DNA from: Celerinatantimonas diazotrophica
GTDB lineage: Bacteria > Pseudomonadota > Gammaproteobacteria > Enterobacterales > Celerinatantimonadaceae
Reading direction: 5' to 3'
NCBI RefSeq assembly: GCF_004339545.1
Contig: NZ_SMGD01000011.1
Span: 558,001 to 622,000 of the forward strand
DNA length: 64,000 nt
The notes under the pieces are model-generated. The model did not search any database. It had not been told where the DNA came from and saw only the letters and a list, made by a program, of their open reading frames with translations. The position numbers and the translations under genes were made by a program. This document shows positions 28,028-37,719 of the stretch, in pieces; the first letter of the stretch is position 1; every line of letters begins with the position of its first letter.

Positions 28028-29532
28028 TAAAATTCCTGTTGTTTTTGGCGTAGAACTCGGTCATACGCCTGATCAAAAATTTCCCAGAACAATTTTTCAA
28101 ACCCATGCTGGCGACTCGAAGTTAATTCTTGGTAATAACTCTGATACATCTTCCAAGCCCACGCGTCATCAGTCTCCAATGACTCTTCACTGGCACGGCG
28201 ATAATGCTGAAAACGGCGCAATAACACTTCTGGAGAAAAAGCTCGGACAATCTGATTAAGAGCTTCGGTTGTAGCTTGCTGCACTGCTTCATTATGATTT
28301 TTAATGGTCTTAAGACTTTCTTCGATAGCGCTGGGTGCTGACAGATGGACCAATGAACGTTTGTTTTCAAAAAGTGTTTGGACGGTTTGCTCGTAACTTA
28401 ACCCCAGCCGTAATGGGTTATCTTCAATCGGCTGTAAATTACGATTTAACTGCCCATAACGGCTATCGCTAACCTGTTTATGTAAGTCTAATAATCCTTT
28501 AATAGCTGAGCGCAGGGCCGCGCCCATCTCTTCTGAAAGCTGGTGCATCTGCCCCATATCAGCCGTATCTTGGGCACTCACACCTAACCCTTTTAACATT
28601 GGACCGGCGACGACATGGCGATTATCAGCATGAGACTCATCTGCGTTCGCATAAATGTGGTTATACTGATCGTTTTGGCTTGATTGAGAATCTCCAAAGT
28701 CAGCCATGCCTTTTTCAATTTCTTTTTCCAGCTCATCTAACTCATTGCTGTTCATGGGGACATTCTCCTTGGTTGTGATTTCGTTATTGGCTAATAGCTC
28801 GAGTGGGCTATTAATAGGTTTTGCCGGTTTAGGTTGGGATTGATGAGGTTCTGACACCGAATGGGTATAGGCAGACTTAAGTTCGATGGCCGCATCTTGA
28901 CTACGCTGGTTATCAGCCTGATAAGTCAACTCTTTGCCCTTCCAGAGCTGATCTTCGGCACTCAAATATTGCTGTTGGGCTTTCTCTTGTTCATCATCTT
29001 GAGGTTTTAAAAAATCCTCTAAACTCTGCTCTTGAGCCTGTAAATCATCTAAAGCACTGAGGGGATCATCCACAATGGGAGTGACAATATCGTCTTCAAT
29101 CTCAACATCATCTGCACTGGGCCAATCCAGAATATTATCCTGCTCAAAAAAGGTTTCTAACGTTTGTTGGCGGTTACTGACATCCATACCATTGTTCTGA
29201 CCAATACCAACCCGAATGGCGAATGGACCAATTTTAATCTGATCGTTATCATTAAGACGTGCCTGACGCCCTCTTCCTAGGGCCATCGATGCGCCATTAA
29301 CATAGGTCTGACCACACAGATCGGTTAAACAGAATAAGTTATCAATAAAACGGATCTGACAATGCGCAGGTTGAACCGTTCGTTGGCGATCCGATAAAAC
29401 CCAGTCGCTTTGACCGGCACTGCCAATTAATCCACCTTGGGGGCCAAATGAATACATCGCCCGTCCCCCCGCAGCAAGGCGTTCGGTATTGGTGACAGTT
29501 AAAGTTATGTTTGACCCGCTTTTTATCATCAT
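28027..29532 (-). CDS. tagH: T6SS-associated FHA-domain protein TagH
   Basis: About 501 residues. An N-terminal forkhead-associated domain at roughly 10-105 (SDRQRTVQPAHCQIRF, LGRGRQARLNDNDQIKIG) binds phosphothreonine peptides. A long acidic, glutamine-rich linker follows, then a C-terminal VasC/TagI-type domain (RLGLSYEQTVQTLF, SRQHGFEKLFWEIFDQAYDR). In other bacteria FHA proteins connect T6SS assembly to Ser/Thr kinase signalling; no kinase or phosphatase gene is present here. The start is placed at 29532 or 29529 (Met-Met) rather than an upstream TTG at 29565. It overlaps none of the mature tssG frame beyond its last bases. Confidence 0.85.
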   Translation of the reverse strand: MMIKSGSNITLTVTNTERLAAGGRAMYSFGPQGGLIGSAGQSDWVLSDRQRTVQPAHCQIRFIDNLFCLTDLCGQTYVNGASMALGRGRQARLNDNDQIKIGPFAIRVGIGQNNGMDVSNRQQTLETFFEQDNILDWPSADDVEIEDDIVTPIVDDPLSALDDLQAQEQSLEDFLKPQDDEQEKAQQQYLSAEDQLWKGKELTYQADNQRSQDAAIELKSAYTHSVSEPHQSQPKPAKPINSPLELLANNEITTKENVPMNSNELDELEKEIEKGMADFGDSQSSQNDQYNHIYANADESHADNRHVVAGPMLKGLGVSAQDTADMGQMHQLSEEMGAALRSAIKGLLDLHKQVSDSRYGQLNRNLQPIEDNPLRLGLSYEQTVQTLFENKRSLVHLSAPSAIEESLKTIKNHNEAVQQATTEALNQIVRAFSPEVLLRRFQHYRRASEESLETDDAWAWKMYQSYYQELTSSRQHGFEKLFWEIFDQAYDRVLRQKQQEF

Positions 29533-29546
29533 AAAGTGATCACTCA

Positions 29547-30554
29547 CTAGCGTATGTGAATACAAACTTGGCGTTTCGCTTGGCTAACGCCCATAAATGA
29601 ATACCAACCCAGCGAAGAGCAACGCTCTTGATTGAGTTGCAGCAAAGGTGCTTGCCCCCAATCCAACTCAAGTTCCAGATCGAAAGCCATCTGTTCGCGC
29701 AAGATAAACTCCATGAGCTTACAAAATGTCGCGTAATCTTTGCCTGTAGGTAAAAAATCCTGAAACCGCTCAAAGGTTAATTTTTTAAAACAAATGACAA
29801 ATTTCCCCATGCAGTCTGTAATTGAATCCCCAATCACGGTATCTTCGCCCAGACACATATTGGCCTGCCCTAAACGGAATTTTTGCTCCGTGGCAATCGC
29901 AACTTGGCGAATTTGCCATTGTTTAATTTCAACCTGTTGTAAATCAAAATAGTGCGCAATAATCCCCGACACGACTTGCGGTGAGCGGCTTCGTCCGGCC
30001 AATGTGCCCGCATAGGAGAGCATTTTGCACCAGTTGATCTGGGTCTCTTTGCGCAGGTTCTCATCCGCTAACCCGACTAAAGCAAACAGCTGAGCGGAGA
30101 AAGCATCAGAGGCCTCTTCGCGAAAACGAATGTAATAGCGATATTTACGCCAAATCTGATAGACCAAAGCGATCAATCGATGGCTAAAAAAATCTAAAAA
30201 ATCTTGACGTAGTCCCTGCTCACCTTCTGTTGCTATCTGTTCAAGAAAATACCCCGGTAAAGGAGACTGAGCTCCGGATAATCCTAAAAAAGAAACTTGT
30301 AGTTGATAGTGCTCATCATCAAGCTCAACTAACTGCTTAATATCGCTGGCAGCAAAGCCCAAACTTGGATTTGAACTAAACAACAGCTTAGGGCTGATCT
30401 GACCATCACAAAGTGCTTCTGGATCATCCCCAAAAAGCTGGTGCAATAGTTCCACCAGTTGAAAAAAATTGTATGACTCAACATCTTTGACTAACTCTGC
30501 AGTTGAATTTTCAACCTTCAAATCAGCGGCTGTTGACCGGTTTGAGCTCCCCAT
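29547..30554 (-). CDS. tssG: T6SS baseplate protein TssG (VasB)
   Basis: A 335-residue protein with TssG features: NFFQLVELLHQLFGDDPEAL near the start, LGLSGAQSPLPGYFLEQI in the middle and a C-terminal LELDWGQAPLLQLN. It forms the baseplate wedge with two TssF copies. The start overlaps the end of tssF by 37 bp. Confidence 0.93.
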   Translation of the reverse strand: MGSSNRSTAADLKVENSTAELVKDVESYNFFQLVELLHQLFGDDPEALCDGQISPKLLFSSNPSLGFAASDIKQLVELDDEHYQLQVSFLGLSGAQSPLPGYFLEQIATEGEQGLRQDFLDFFSHRLIALVYQIWRKYRYYIRFREEASDAFSAQLFALVGLADENLRKETQINWCKMLSYAGTLAGRSRSPQVVSGIIAHYFDLQQVEIKQWQIRQVAIATEQKFRLGQANMCLGEDTVIGDSITDCMGKFVICFKKLTFERFQDFLPTGKDYATFCKLMEFILREQMAFDLELELDWGQAPLLQLNQERCSSLGWYSFMGVSQAKRQVCIHIR

Positions 30555-32284
30555 GAATACCTTTCTCGATTATTAGCGTTAACCACTATCAGTTCATGAA
30601 ACGAGTTGATGCTGGCGTAAAGTGAGAAAAACTGGCTTAAAATAGTGCCAAATAAATAAAGCTCGCCTTCACTGCCAAAGGCTTCCTGCTTAAGAACAAT
30701 CTGTGAACGCAGTCCGCGAATAGGGAGCCCCCGAAGCACCTTTTCGATGGGTTTAGATTCGATTGACTCGATCCCCTGCAACCGCTGCTGAGCAATGCGC
30801 TCTGCTTGGCGGTCCACCAAAGCGCGGAAATCATAAGCGCGTAAAATAGAACACAGAGCATCTTTAGATAGCAGCGACAGATAGTTCAGAGACAAATTAG
30901 AGATCAAGGTCCATAACAAACTGCCATCTAATACCGGACGCAGCGGTTGTGTAGGCTCGGTAATATTGGTAAAGCTTGCAAACGATGGCGATGAATCAGT
31001 CTGAACACATAGATCGCCAATCCCCAGCTCTAGCGGTAATTGGCGATTGGTACAGGTTAATTGCAATGAAATAGCTTCGCTTAAATCCCGACATTCGGTT
31101 TCATCACCACGGACAAACGATAAATAATAATCAAAACCATCATTACGGATACTTTCTTTAACCCGTTGGCGATAATACAAAGCCTGACGATGTTCACTGC
31201 GTTCAATCTCATGGTGGAAGCTTTCAAAAGGTGTATAGACACGCTCCTGGCCACGTACTCGTCCGGTATCTGTCCCTGCCCATCCTTCAACATGATCAAT
31301 ACTAAAAACCTCGTAATGAGCAGGATACCGACTCGATGGAACAACTCGGTATTCGGCTCTTTTGCCATTGAGATCAATAGGATCAGCATCATGTGGAAAA
31401 AGATTAATCGCAGGCGTGCAATACAGTTCAAAGCTCTCTTGGCGAACCCGAACATCAGTTGGAATCGTTTTATTAAAACAAAAGCGCAAGACAAATTGGC
31501 CCATTAACGGCACGCCAATATGGTCGCTAATATCTTTGACATCGCAAAACAGAAACGCCTGAGGGAAAGTCAGATATTCCTGTAGCACTCGATACCCTTC
31601 GTAGACATTTTTGGGATAGGGTAAAATACCATCATCACTGCCGAAACCGACTGCTTCCAATGCCGTCGATGGAATATGATAAACCTGTTCACCTTGGACG
31701 ATTTCAATCCGTTGCAGATAATGGTTCAGCCACAAATAAAGCATCTGTGCACTATAGTTGTCGCCCCCGAGATAAAAACGCAGATCATCCAGATGCATAT
31801 CAAAGGTGCTCTGCTCGCCCAAAATAGCGAGATTGACATCAATCTGTGAGGCGTCCCGAGTGTGATGCACACTGACATCGGTGCGCTCTAGCGGATAGAG
31901 ATCCACGCCCCGGCAAGTCGAAAAATGACAAACTGTATTGAGCACTGGCAAAGAGTCTATCTGTACACCTTGCTCAATGTGTTGTTTGGCACTAATCGCC
32001 TTTTCATTGGGTGTAAAACGACAAATAGTCAAACTGGGAACTGGCCGCAGATAATTCGGCCAGAGCATATTAATGACCGAATGAGTCAGTTCTGGAAACT
32101 CGTCATCAACCTTCTCACGCAATTTACCGGTAAGAAAAGCAAAACCTTCAAGCAACCGCTCAACATCTGGGTCGGTATTACGACCATTGAGAAATTTAGT
32201 CAGTTGCGGGTGCAGTTGTGTAAACACACTGCCCTGCTCTTTTAAGAAGGCTAGTTCCTCCCGGAAATATTTGTCTTGAGACAC
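30518..32284 (-). CDS. tssF: T6SS baseplate protein TssF (VasA)
   Basis: A 588-residue protein starting MSQDKYFREELAFLKEQG. TssF family marks include RNTDPDVERLLEGFAFLTGK, FPELTHSVINMLWPNYLRPVPS and the late RGLPIRGLRSQIVL. It is the main wedge component, equivalent to phage T4 gp6-type proteins. The first base of the gene abuts tssE. Confidence 0.95.
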   Translation of the reverse strand: MSQDKYFREELAFLKEQGSVFTQLHPQLTKFLNGRNTDPDVERLLEGFAFLTGKLREKVDDEFPELTHSVINMLWPNYLRPVPSLTICRFTPNEKAISAKQHIEQGVQIDSLPVLNTVCHFSTCRGVDLYPLERTDVSVHHTRDASQIDVNLAILGEQSTFDMHLDDLRFYLGGDNYSAQMLYLWLNHYLQRIEIVQGEQVYHIPSTALEAVGFGSDDGILPYPKNVYEGYRVLQEYLTFPQAFLFCDVKDISDHIGVPLMGQFVLRFCFNKTIPTDVRVRQESFELYCTPAINLFPHDADPIDLNGKRAEYRVVPSSRYPAHYEVFSIDHVEGWAGTDTGRVRGQERVYTPFESFHHEIERSEHRQALYYRQRVKESIRNDGFDYYLSFVRGDETECRDLSEAISLQLTCTNRQLPLELGIGDLCVQTDSSPSFASFTNITEPTQPLRPVLDGSLLWTLISNLSLNYLSLLSKDALCSILRAYDFRALVDRQAERIAQQRLQGIESIESKPIEKVLRGLPIRGLRSQIVLKQEAFGSEGELYLFGTILSQFFSLYASINSFHELIVVNANNRERYSWGAQTGQQPLI

Positions 32285-32721
32285 TATAAAACCTTATATT
32301 TTCGGCTATTTTCGAGGACTAATTCAATCTGGACACTATGATGCAAAGCACCACGATTCACATTGGCTGTGACATGAAAACGTAGATCAATGGGGCGATC
32401 TGGATCTGAATGAACCTGCACATCTAAATTACACAGACGGGGCTCATAACGCTCCAATGCCTGACGAATCGACAGCCGCAAGTGCATCGATAAATCGGTG
32501 CTTTCCAACATCGCATCGTTAAAATCAACTAACCCTAGCTTTGGTGCGCTTAACGACTCACCCATGCGCGTATTTAAAATGTTGGCGACATTGTGTTTAA
32601 TCGATTCAAGCACATCCTGAACACCAGGTCCTTGAGTAATAGAGCGACTCACAGAGTCAGCTTCTAATCTTTCGAAAAAGCTGACCCCATAAGCACTCTC
32701 TTCAAGCGCTACATAACCCAT
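32284..32721 (-). CDS. tssE: T6SS baseplate protein TssE (gp25-like)
   Basis: A 145-residue gp25/GPW-like protein with MGESLSAPKLGLVDFND and IRQALERYEPRLCNLDV, the conserved block in which the acidic residue nucleates sheath assembly. It is 4 bp after tssC and overlaps the start of tssF by one base. Confidence 0.93.
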   Translation of the reverse strand: MGYVALEESAYGVSFFERLEADSVSRSITQGPGVQDVLESIKHNVANILNTRMGESLSAPKLGLVDFNDAMLESTDLSMHLRLSIRQALERYEPRLCNLDVQVHSDPDRPIDLRFHVTANVNRGALHHSVQIELVLENSRKYKVL

Positions 32722-32724
32722 GAA

Positions 32725-34206
32725 TTACGCCTGATCTAATCGGCCAACAAGTGACAGCTCAAAGTTTGCGCCCATGTATTTAAAGTGGGGGCGCACAGCC
32801 AGAGAAACTTGATACCAACCTGGATCGCCTTCAACATCCATCACTTCGATTTTAGCTGCACGTAATGGACGACGACTGCGTACATCTGCGGGTGGATTTT
32901 CTTGATCGGCAACGTACTGTTTGAGCCAAGTATTCAGTTCACGCTCAAGGTCCTGACGCTCTTTCCAAGAACCGATCTGTTCACGCTGGAGCACCTTAAT
33001 GTAGTGAGCCAAGCGATTAATGATCATCATATAAGGCAGCTGAGTTCCCAATTTATAATTCGTTTCAGCTTCTTTGCCTTCTTTGGTATTCGGGAAGATT
33101 TTTGGTTTCTGAATCGAGTTAGCCGAGAAGAATGCCGCGTTATCACTTCCTTTACGCATGGTCAGCGCAATAAAACCTTCTTCAGCGAGTTCGAACTCTT
33201 TGCGGTCAGTAATTAAAACTTCAGTTGGGATCTTAGCTTGTAATTCACCCATTGACTCAAACAAGTGAACCGGTAAATCTTCCACGGCACCACCACTTTG
33301 TGGACCGATGATATTTGGACACCAACGATATTTAGCAAAACTATCGGTCATGCGGGTTGCTAAAGCAAAAGCTGTGTTTCCCCACAAATAATGCTCATGC
33401 GATGCACTCACATTTTCCTGATAGTTAAAGCTACGAACCGGATTCTCGGCTGGGTCATACGGTGTACGCAACAAAAAGCGAGGTGCTGTTAATCCTAAAT
33501 AGCGGGCATCTTCAGATTCTCGCAATGAACGCCATTTCGTATATTTCGGACTTTCAAAGGTTGATTTTAAATCCTTGATATTGGGCAGTTCTTGGAATGA
33601 ATCAATTCCAAAAAATTCTGGCCCGACACTGGCAAGAAACGGTGCATGCGCCATTGCCCCAATAGCCCCTACATATTGCAGTAATTTCATATCAGGGGTG
33701 GATGGTGTAAAGGCATAATTACCAATCAGCGCTCCGATAGGTTCACCACCGAATTGCCCATAACCAGAGGAGTAAACATGTTTATAAAAACCAGATTGAA
33801 CCGTCTCTGGAGCAAATTCAAAATCATCGAGCAACTCTTCTTTGGTTGCATGCAAGACTTCGATTTTGTTGTTTTCACGAAAATCGGTACGATCCACCAG
33901 TAATTTTAAGCCTCGCCATGACGACTCCATCTGCTGAACTTTTTCATCGTGAAGAATTTCGTCCATCTGTGAACTGATTTTTTTATCCAGCTCGACCAAC
34001 ATTTTATCAACTAACGCTTTATTGACGGGCTCTGCGCTTTGTTCACTTTCTAAAAGTTGGCTGATAAACGCAGCAACCCCTTTCTTAGCGACATCATAGC
34101 CTTCATCACTCGGAACCATCCGGGTCTGAGCCATAACCTCATCAAGTAACCCAACGCTGCCTTGGCTTTGCGACTGCTCTTGGGCAGTCTGTTCTTGAGT
34201 TGACAT
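32725..34206 (-). CDS. tssC: T6SS contractile sheath large subunit TssC (VipB)
   Basis: A 493-residue protein with the classic VipB blocks: MESSWRGLKLLVDRTDF, GEPIGALIGNYAFTPSTPD and RFLLRTPYDPAENPVRSFNY. The C-terminal gpFI-like domain ends in VSLAVRPHFKYMGANFELSL. With TssB it builds the contractile sheath that fires the Hcp tube. It is 38 bp downstream of tssB. Confidence 0.97.
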   Translation of the reverse strand: MSTQEQTAQEQSQSQGSVGLLDEVMAQTRMVPSDEGYDVAKKGVAAFISQLLESEQSAEPVNKALVDKMLVELDKKISSQMDEILHDEKVQQMESSWRGLKLLVDRTDFRENNKIEVLHATKEELLDDFEFAPETVQSGFYKHVYSSGYGQFGGEPIGALIGNYAFTPSTPDMKLLQYVGAIGAMAHAPFLASVGPEFFGIDSFQELPNIKDLKSTFESPKYTKWRSLRESEDARYLGLTAPRFLLRTPYDPAENPVRSFNYQENVSASHEHYLWGNTAFALATRMTDSFAKYRWCPNIIGPQSGGAVEDLPVHLFESMGELQAKIPTEVLITDRKEFELAEEGFIALTMRKGSDNAAFFSANSIQKPKIFPNTKEGKEAETNYKLGTQLPYMMIINRLAHYIKVLQREQIGSWKERQDLERELNTWLKQYVADQENPPADVRSRRPLRAAKIEVMDVEGDPGWYQVSLAVRPHFKYMGANFELSLVGRLDQA

Positions 34207-34244
34207 AAATTGTCCTTACGTCCCTAACATTTGAAAATATTAAT

Positions 34245-34754
34245 TCACTCGTTATCTGAGTTCTCATCGCCCGAAACTAGCTCTAATTCGGCTAATAATT
34301 TTTCGCGTGATTCTTGTGACTCAAGTAACGACTGCAACTGTTTACGAAACTCAGGGATATTGCCAAGCGGACCTTTAAGAGCAACCAGTGCTTCACGTAG
34401 CTCAATTAACTTTTTAAGTTCAGGAACTTGATTGGCAATAGAATCAGGAGAGAAATCGGCGAGAGATTTAAATGATAGTGAAACAGCCATGTCCTGATCA
34501 GGTTCATCCGCCAACCGATTAGGAACCGATGTTGTTAACTCCAATTCACTATCGCGCATCACTGCTTCGAAATTGTTTTTGTCAATGGATACTGCTTGAC
34601 GATCTTCAATCGGGGTTTCTTCGGCATGCCCTTTGAAATCTCCGACAACCAGAGTTTTAAATGGCAATTCGATTTCCGCCTGTGCATCACCAACGGCGGG
34701 AACGTACTTGATATTAATGCGCTCCTTGGGAGCAACACTTCCTTCTTTAGACAT
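34245..34754 (-). CDS. tssB: T6SS contractile sheath small subunit TssB (VipA)
   Basis: A 169-residue protein with the VipA opening APKERINIKYVPAVGDAQAE and the helix around VPELKKLIELREALVALKGPLG used for TssC contact. It is the first gene of the 15-gene operon and lies about 125 bp downstream of a candidate sigma-54 promoter. Confidence 0.97.
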   Translation of the reverse strand: MSKEGSVAPKERINIKYVPAVGDAQAEIELPFKTLVVGDFKGHAEETPIEDRQAVSIDKNNFEAVMRDSELELTTSVPNRLADEPDQDMAVSLSFKSLADFSPDSIANQVPELKKLIELREALVALKGPLGNIPEFRKQLQSLLESQESREKLLAELELVSGDENSDNE

Positions 34755-34879
34755 AATTTCTCCGATATATCAATAGACTAATGGATCCCAGCCACATGTT
34801 ATGTTTTATAGTTATCAGATCTAACCTTATGATTGGATTCCGAACAGAGCAGCATAAAAGTACTAGTAGTTTTGAAGCA

Positions 34880-34895
34880 TGCAAAAATTCAGCCT
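34880..34895 (-). promoter_or_regulatory. Candidate sigma-54 (-24/-12) promoter of the T6SS operon
   Basis: On the minus strand AGGCTGAATTTTTGCA has GG and GC separated by the required 10 bases and a perfect TTGCA at -12. The -24 block keeps GGC but deviates at three following bases. It lies about 125 bp before tssB. The operon encodes the sigma-54 activator VasH, which supports the call. Confidence 0.5.
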
Positions 34896-36043
34896 CAGCA
34901 CCATTAAAACCATATTAAGCAAGCCATCTGTACCTAAAAACACTACCCATAAGATTTATAAAATAGATATTGACATAAATATTATGTTCTTTTCAACATC
35001 AATATCATTAGCATTTCAGGCGGACAATTAATCCACTAAACGATAACAATGTCAATATTGGATTACATTAATATGATGTCACACTAACCTATAATCAAGT
35101 AGAAATAGGGATCAGAGAAACCAAAAAATGATAAAAAAATCATTAATTTTTATAGGCTTTTTAAAAAAATAACTTAAAACGCATCCAATGCTGACAAGGT
35201 ATCAGTAATCACGGCATTCTTGGAGAATTTAACCACCTACTTTGTGAGACATCATCTATTGCAAAATTCGAAAAAATAAATATAGAGCATTACAGATGGC
35301 TATTTTTTATACTTTTTTAACTATTCTCTCGACTTTGTTTTTTAATATAAATATTAATAGTAGATGTTGTTTATATTCTAAAAAATAATATAGTTAAATC
35401 ACAAAAAATAAAAAATAAAATATGCTAGTTAATAATCAATCTAAATAAATTAAATTTCAATTAAATATTTTTTCGCTCTCATAAAAAGATTGAATTAAAT
35501 TATTTAAATAGTTATATCTATATTTTTTATATTAAAATATATATTATTTTTTAACATAAAAATAACAATATATTATAAATAAGCCAGACAATCTCTCACG
35601 TAAAAATAATCTATATTTTTCATATATTTAATTAGATTTTCAACTTTCATCTTCTTATCCTTCGTCATTTGAAGGTTTACCAGAGAAAGGCATGAAATCA
35701 CCTGATAGTATTAGTGAAAAGGAATGATGACAGGACATTGCTCTCGTAACGAAGGTCGCATTGAGATAAAAATGTAAGATAGGTCAATATTTCGATGATT
35801 GGAACAGTTTTGCCATTCCCACACCACTAATGACAAGCTACTCTCTAGAGTAGTAATAACGGTATGAGAGACACCAACAATTATCCAAAACTAATGCAAC
35901 TATCATTAAAAAGTAGCCACAAAATAAAAAACAAAACTACTATTAAGATCATCATTAAATTGCAAAAATTATAAATAAAATTTATAAAAATCATTAAGTT
36001 AAGTTAAATTCATAGAAATTTATAGTACAAAGTAAACATTGAC
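34896..36043. other. A+T-rich gene-free region between tssB and the 36-kb gene
   Basis: About 1.15 kb made mostly of A and T runs with no frame I can support on either strand. It resembles H-NS-bound silencer or upstream enhancer DNA and could hold VasH sites. The stretch 35640-35880 is less A+T-rich but shows no coding signal. Confidence 0.5.
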
Positions 36044-36682
36044 ATGGACAACACGCTTCAGACCACACAAGATGAACGTCATCTCTATCAGCAGGTTTGG
36101 TTCCTTGACCAACAGCTAAACGGTTTACCGATCCTAAAAGATTTACGTCCCGAACGGATCCAAAGAGCCGAGTACGAGCAGTTCATGCTGAACATCTACC
36201 ATCTTTCAAAGTTCTTGAGTCGCCGCTATCAAGCTGTCGAAAAAAAACTCGAGATCCCTTCTTTTGCGATCATTAACTGGCATCTGAAAGCTCTGCGGGA
36301 GGAGATCGAACGCTTTGAATCATTCTATCTGACGTTCCAAAAGCCACGGGAAAGAACCAACGTTATCACGGCTGAAGACTATTTAGGGTGTAGTTATGTC
36401 GTCCACTTTTGGCAAAGCAATGCCAAACAAGTACTCACAACATTAAAGCAAGTACCTTCACTGACGAGTGACGCTTTTAACTTCGAATATTTGCATGCAG
36501 TAGAAAACACCGTCGCCACTGGACAATGGCGGCATTGGCGAGAAATTTTTTCGAATTGGATGTATACCCATCAGATCTGCCAAGAACAATTAATTCAAAG
36601 CGCAACAACACAATTCAATATACTTGTTGAATTTCTAGCGAAAAATCAACCTCTGGCGACATTTCACCGCCATATCAATTAG
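36044..36682 (+). CDS. Hypothetical all-helical protein, possible heme-oxygenase-like fold
   Basis: A 212-residue protein with no signal peptide or membrane segment. The order of helical motifs recalls bacterial heme oxygenase-like proteins: YEQFMLNIYHLSKFLSRRYQ early, an ALREEIERFESF helix, then AEDYLGCSYVVHFWQSNAKQ at the place of the LGxLYVLEGSxLGG block, and a final WRHWREIF...TTQFNILVEFLA segment. The proximal histidine expected in the first helix of true heme oxygenases is not obvious, and the LEGS glycines are altered. If the fold is right, it may not cleave heme. It is divergent from the T6SS operon and convergent with the LacI-type gene, overlapping its end by 8 bp. Confidence 0.45.
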   Translation: MDNTLQTTQDERHLYQQVWFLDQQLNGLPILKDLRPERIQRAEYEQFMLNIYHLSKFLSRRYQAVEKKLEIPSFAIINWHLKALREEIERFESFYLTFQKPRERTNVITAEDYLGCSYVVHFWQSNAKQVLTTLKQVPSLTSDAFNFEYLHAVENTVATGQWRHWREIFSNWMYTHQICQEQLIQSATTQFNILVEFLAKNQPLATFHRHIN

Positions 36683-37625
36683 CTTTACTAACTGACTGCC
36701 GGATCACTAACCGTCCCCGTAACAATGCGTTGTCATGATGAGCTTGTTTATGTAAGACTTGAGCTAATTTATCCAATGCCGCATCAAATAACTCAGCAAT
36801 TGGATAATGGATACAGGTTAAAGGAGGTGATAATTGCACGGCTAGGGGCGAATCTTCCAAACTCATTAATGAGACCTCACCGGGAACCGCAATATTAAAC
36901 TCACGTAACAAGCGAATGGCAACAGCCGCATCCCCATCACGACGCACTAATAACGCAGTAAACGGCAAATAACGATTTAACAATTCTAAAAGAGATTGTT
37001 CACTGCCATGCTGACCATGGATCACCAACTCTCGGTTAAATGGTAGGGATTGATTCTGTAGCGCCTGACGATAACCGGCTAGCAGCTCTTCACTAACTTG
37101 CTCTTCATCATCATCTAGCCAAATAGCAACTTGGCGATGGCCCTGACTTAACAAATAACGCAGAGCACTCTCACAGGCAAAGGTATAATCATAACGAATA
37201 CTCTGTTCACCAGCACCGATGACAATGGTTCGCGGCCCGAGCATCTGTTCGGGGCAAGGGCCGAAAACAATTGTCGCAACCGGATTAAGCTGACTGAACC
37301 GCTCCAATTGCTCTGCAAGTTGCTCTGACTGGCTGGCAAACCCTATCACCAGCTCTAGTTCCATAGCTTGAATGGCTCGAGTAAACTGAGGCAGATAAGC
37401 AGACAGTTGCCCTGCATCGGCATCACGAATCAGTACGGCGACCTGATTTGAATACTCTCGAGCCAAACTCTGAGCAAAAATATTGGGTCGATAATTGAGT
37501 GATTCCACCGCTTTTAGGACCGCTTCTCGACTTTCCTCTCGAACCCCTCGACTACCGGTTAAAACCCGCGAGACAGTTGCTTTGGATACTTTCGCCAAAC
37601 GAGAAACATCGGTAATTGTAGCCAT
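36675..37625 (-). CDS. LacI-family regulator of the beta-glucoside PTS locus
   Basis: A 316-residue regulator with the HTH ATITDVSRLAKVSKATVSR, hinge PNIFAQSLA and a sugar-binding domain. The start at 37625 has AAGGAG placed 9 bp upstream; the frame runs further but the HTH then sits far from the N terminus. It resembles AscG/CelR-type repressors in place and length. It lies directly downstream of the PTS genes on the same strand with a 94-bp gap. Its likely operator is the palindrome at 41162-41213 (inference from the TGGAAACCGGTTTCCA core, which is LacI-like). Confidence 0.85.
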   Translation of the reverse strand: MATITDVSRLAKVSKATVSRVLTGSRGVREESREAVLKAVESLNYRPNIFAQSLAREYSNQVAVLIRDADAGQLSAYLPQFTRAIQAMELELVIGFASQSEQLAEQLERFSQLNPVATIVFGPCPEQMLGPRTIVIGAGEQSIRYDYTFACESALRYLLSQGHRQVAIWLDDDEEQVSEELLAGYRQALQNQSLPFNRELVIHGQHGSEQSLLELLNRYLPFTALLVRRDGDAAVAIRLLREFNIAVPGEVSLMSLEDSPLAVQLSPPLTCIHYPIAELFDAALDKLAQVLHKQAHHDNALLRGRLVIRQSVSKAN

Positions 37626-37719
37626 CGTCAATTTACTCCTTCTATGGTGTAGCCATAATAGCATAAGTTCTTTTGACTATGGTCTATCAATAGCGTAATC
37701 CCCCTCTAAGTTTTTACTT

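Noticed and set aside
28122-28370. 82-residue minus-strand ORF inside tagH
   Set aside because: Out-of-frame shadow of an intact conserved gene.
35101-36043. Small RNA or small gene in the A+T-rich gap
   Set aside because: Only chance-like short frames and no stable hairpin with a T tract were seen.
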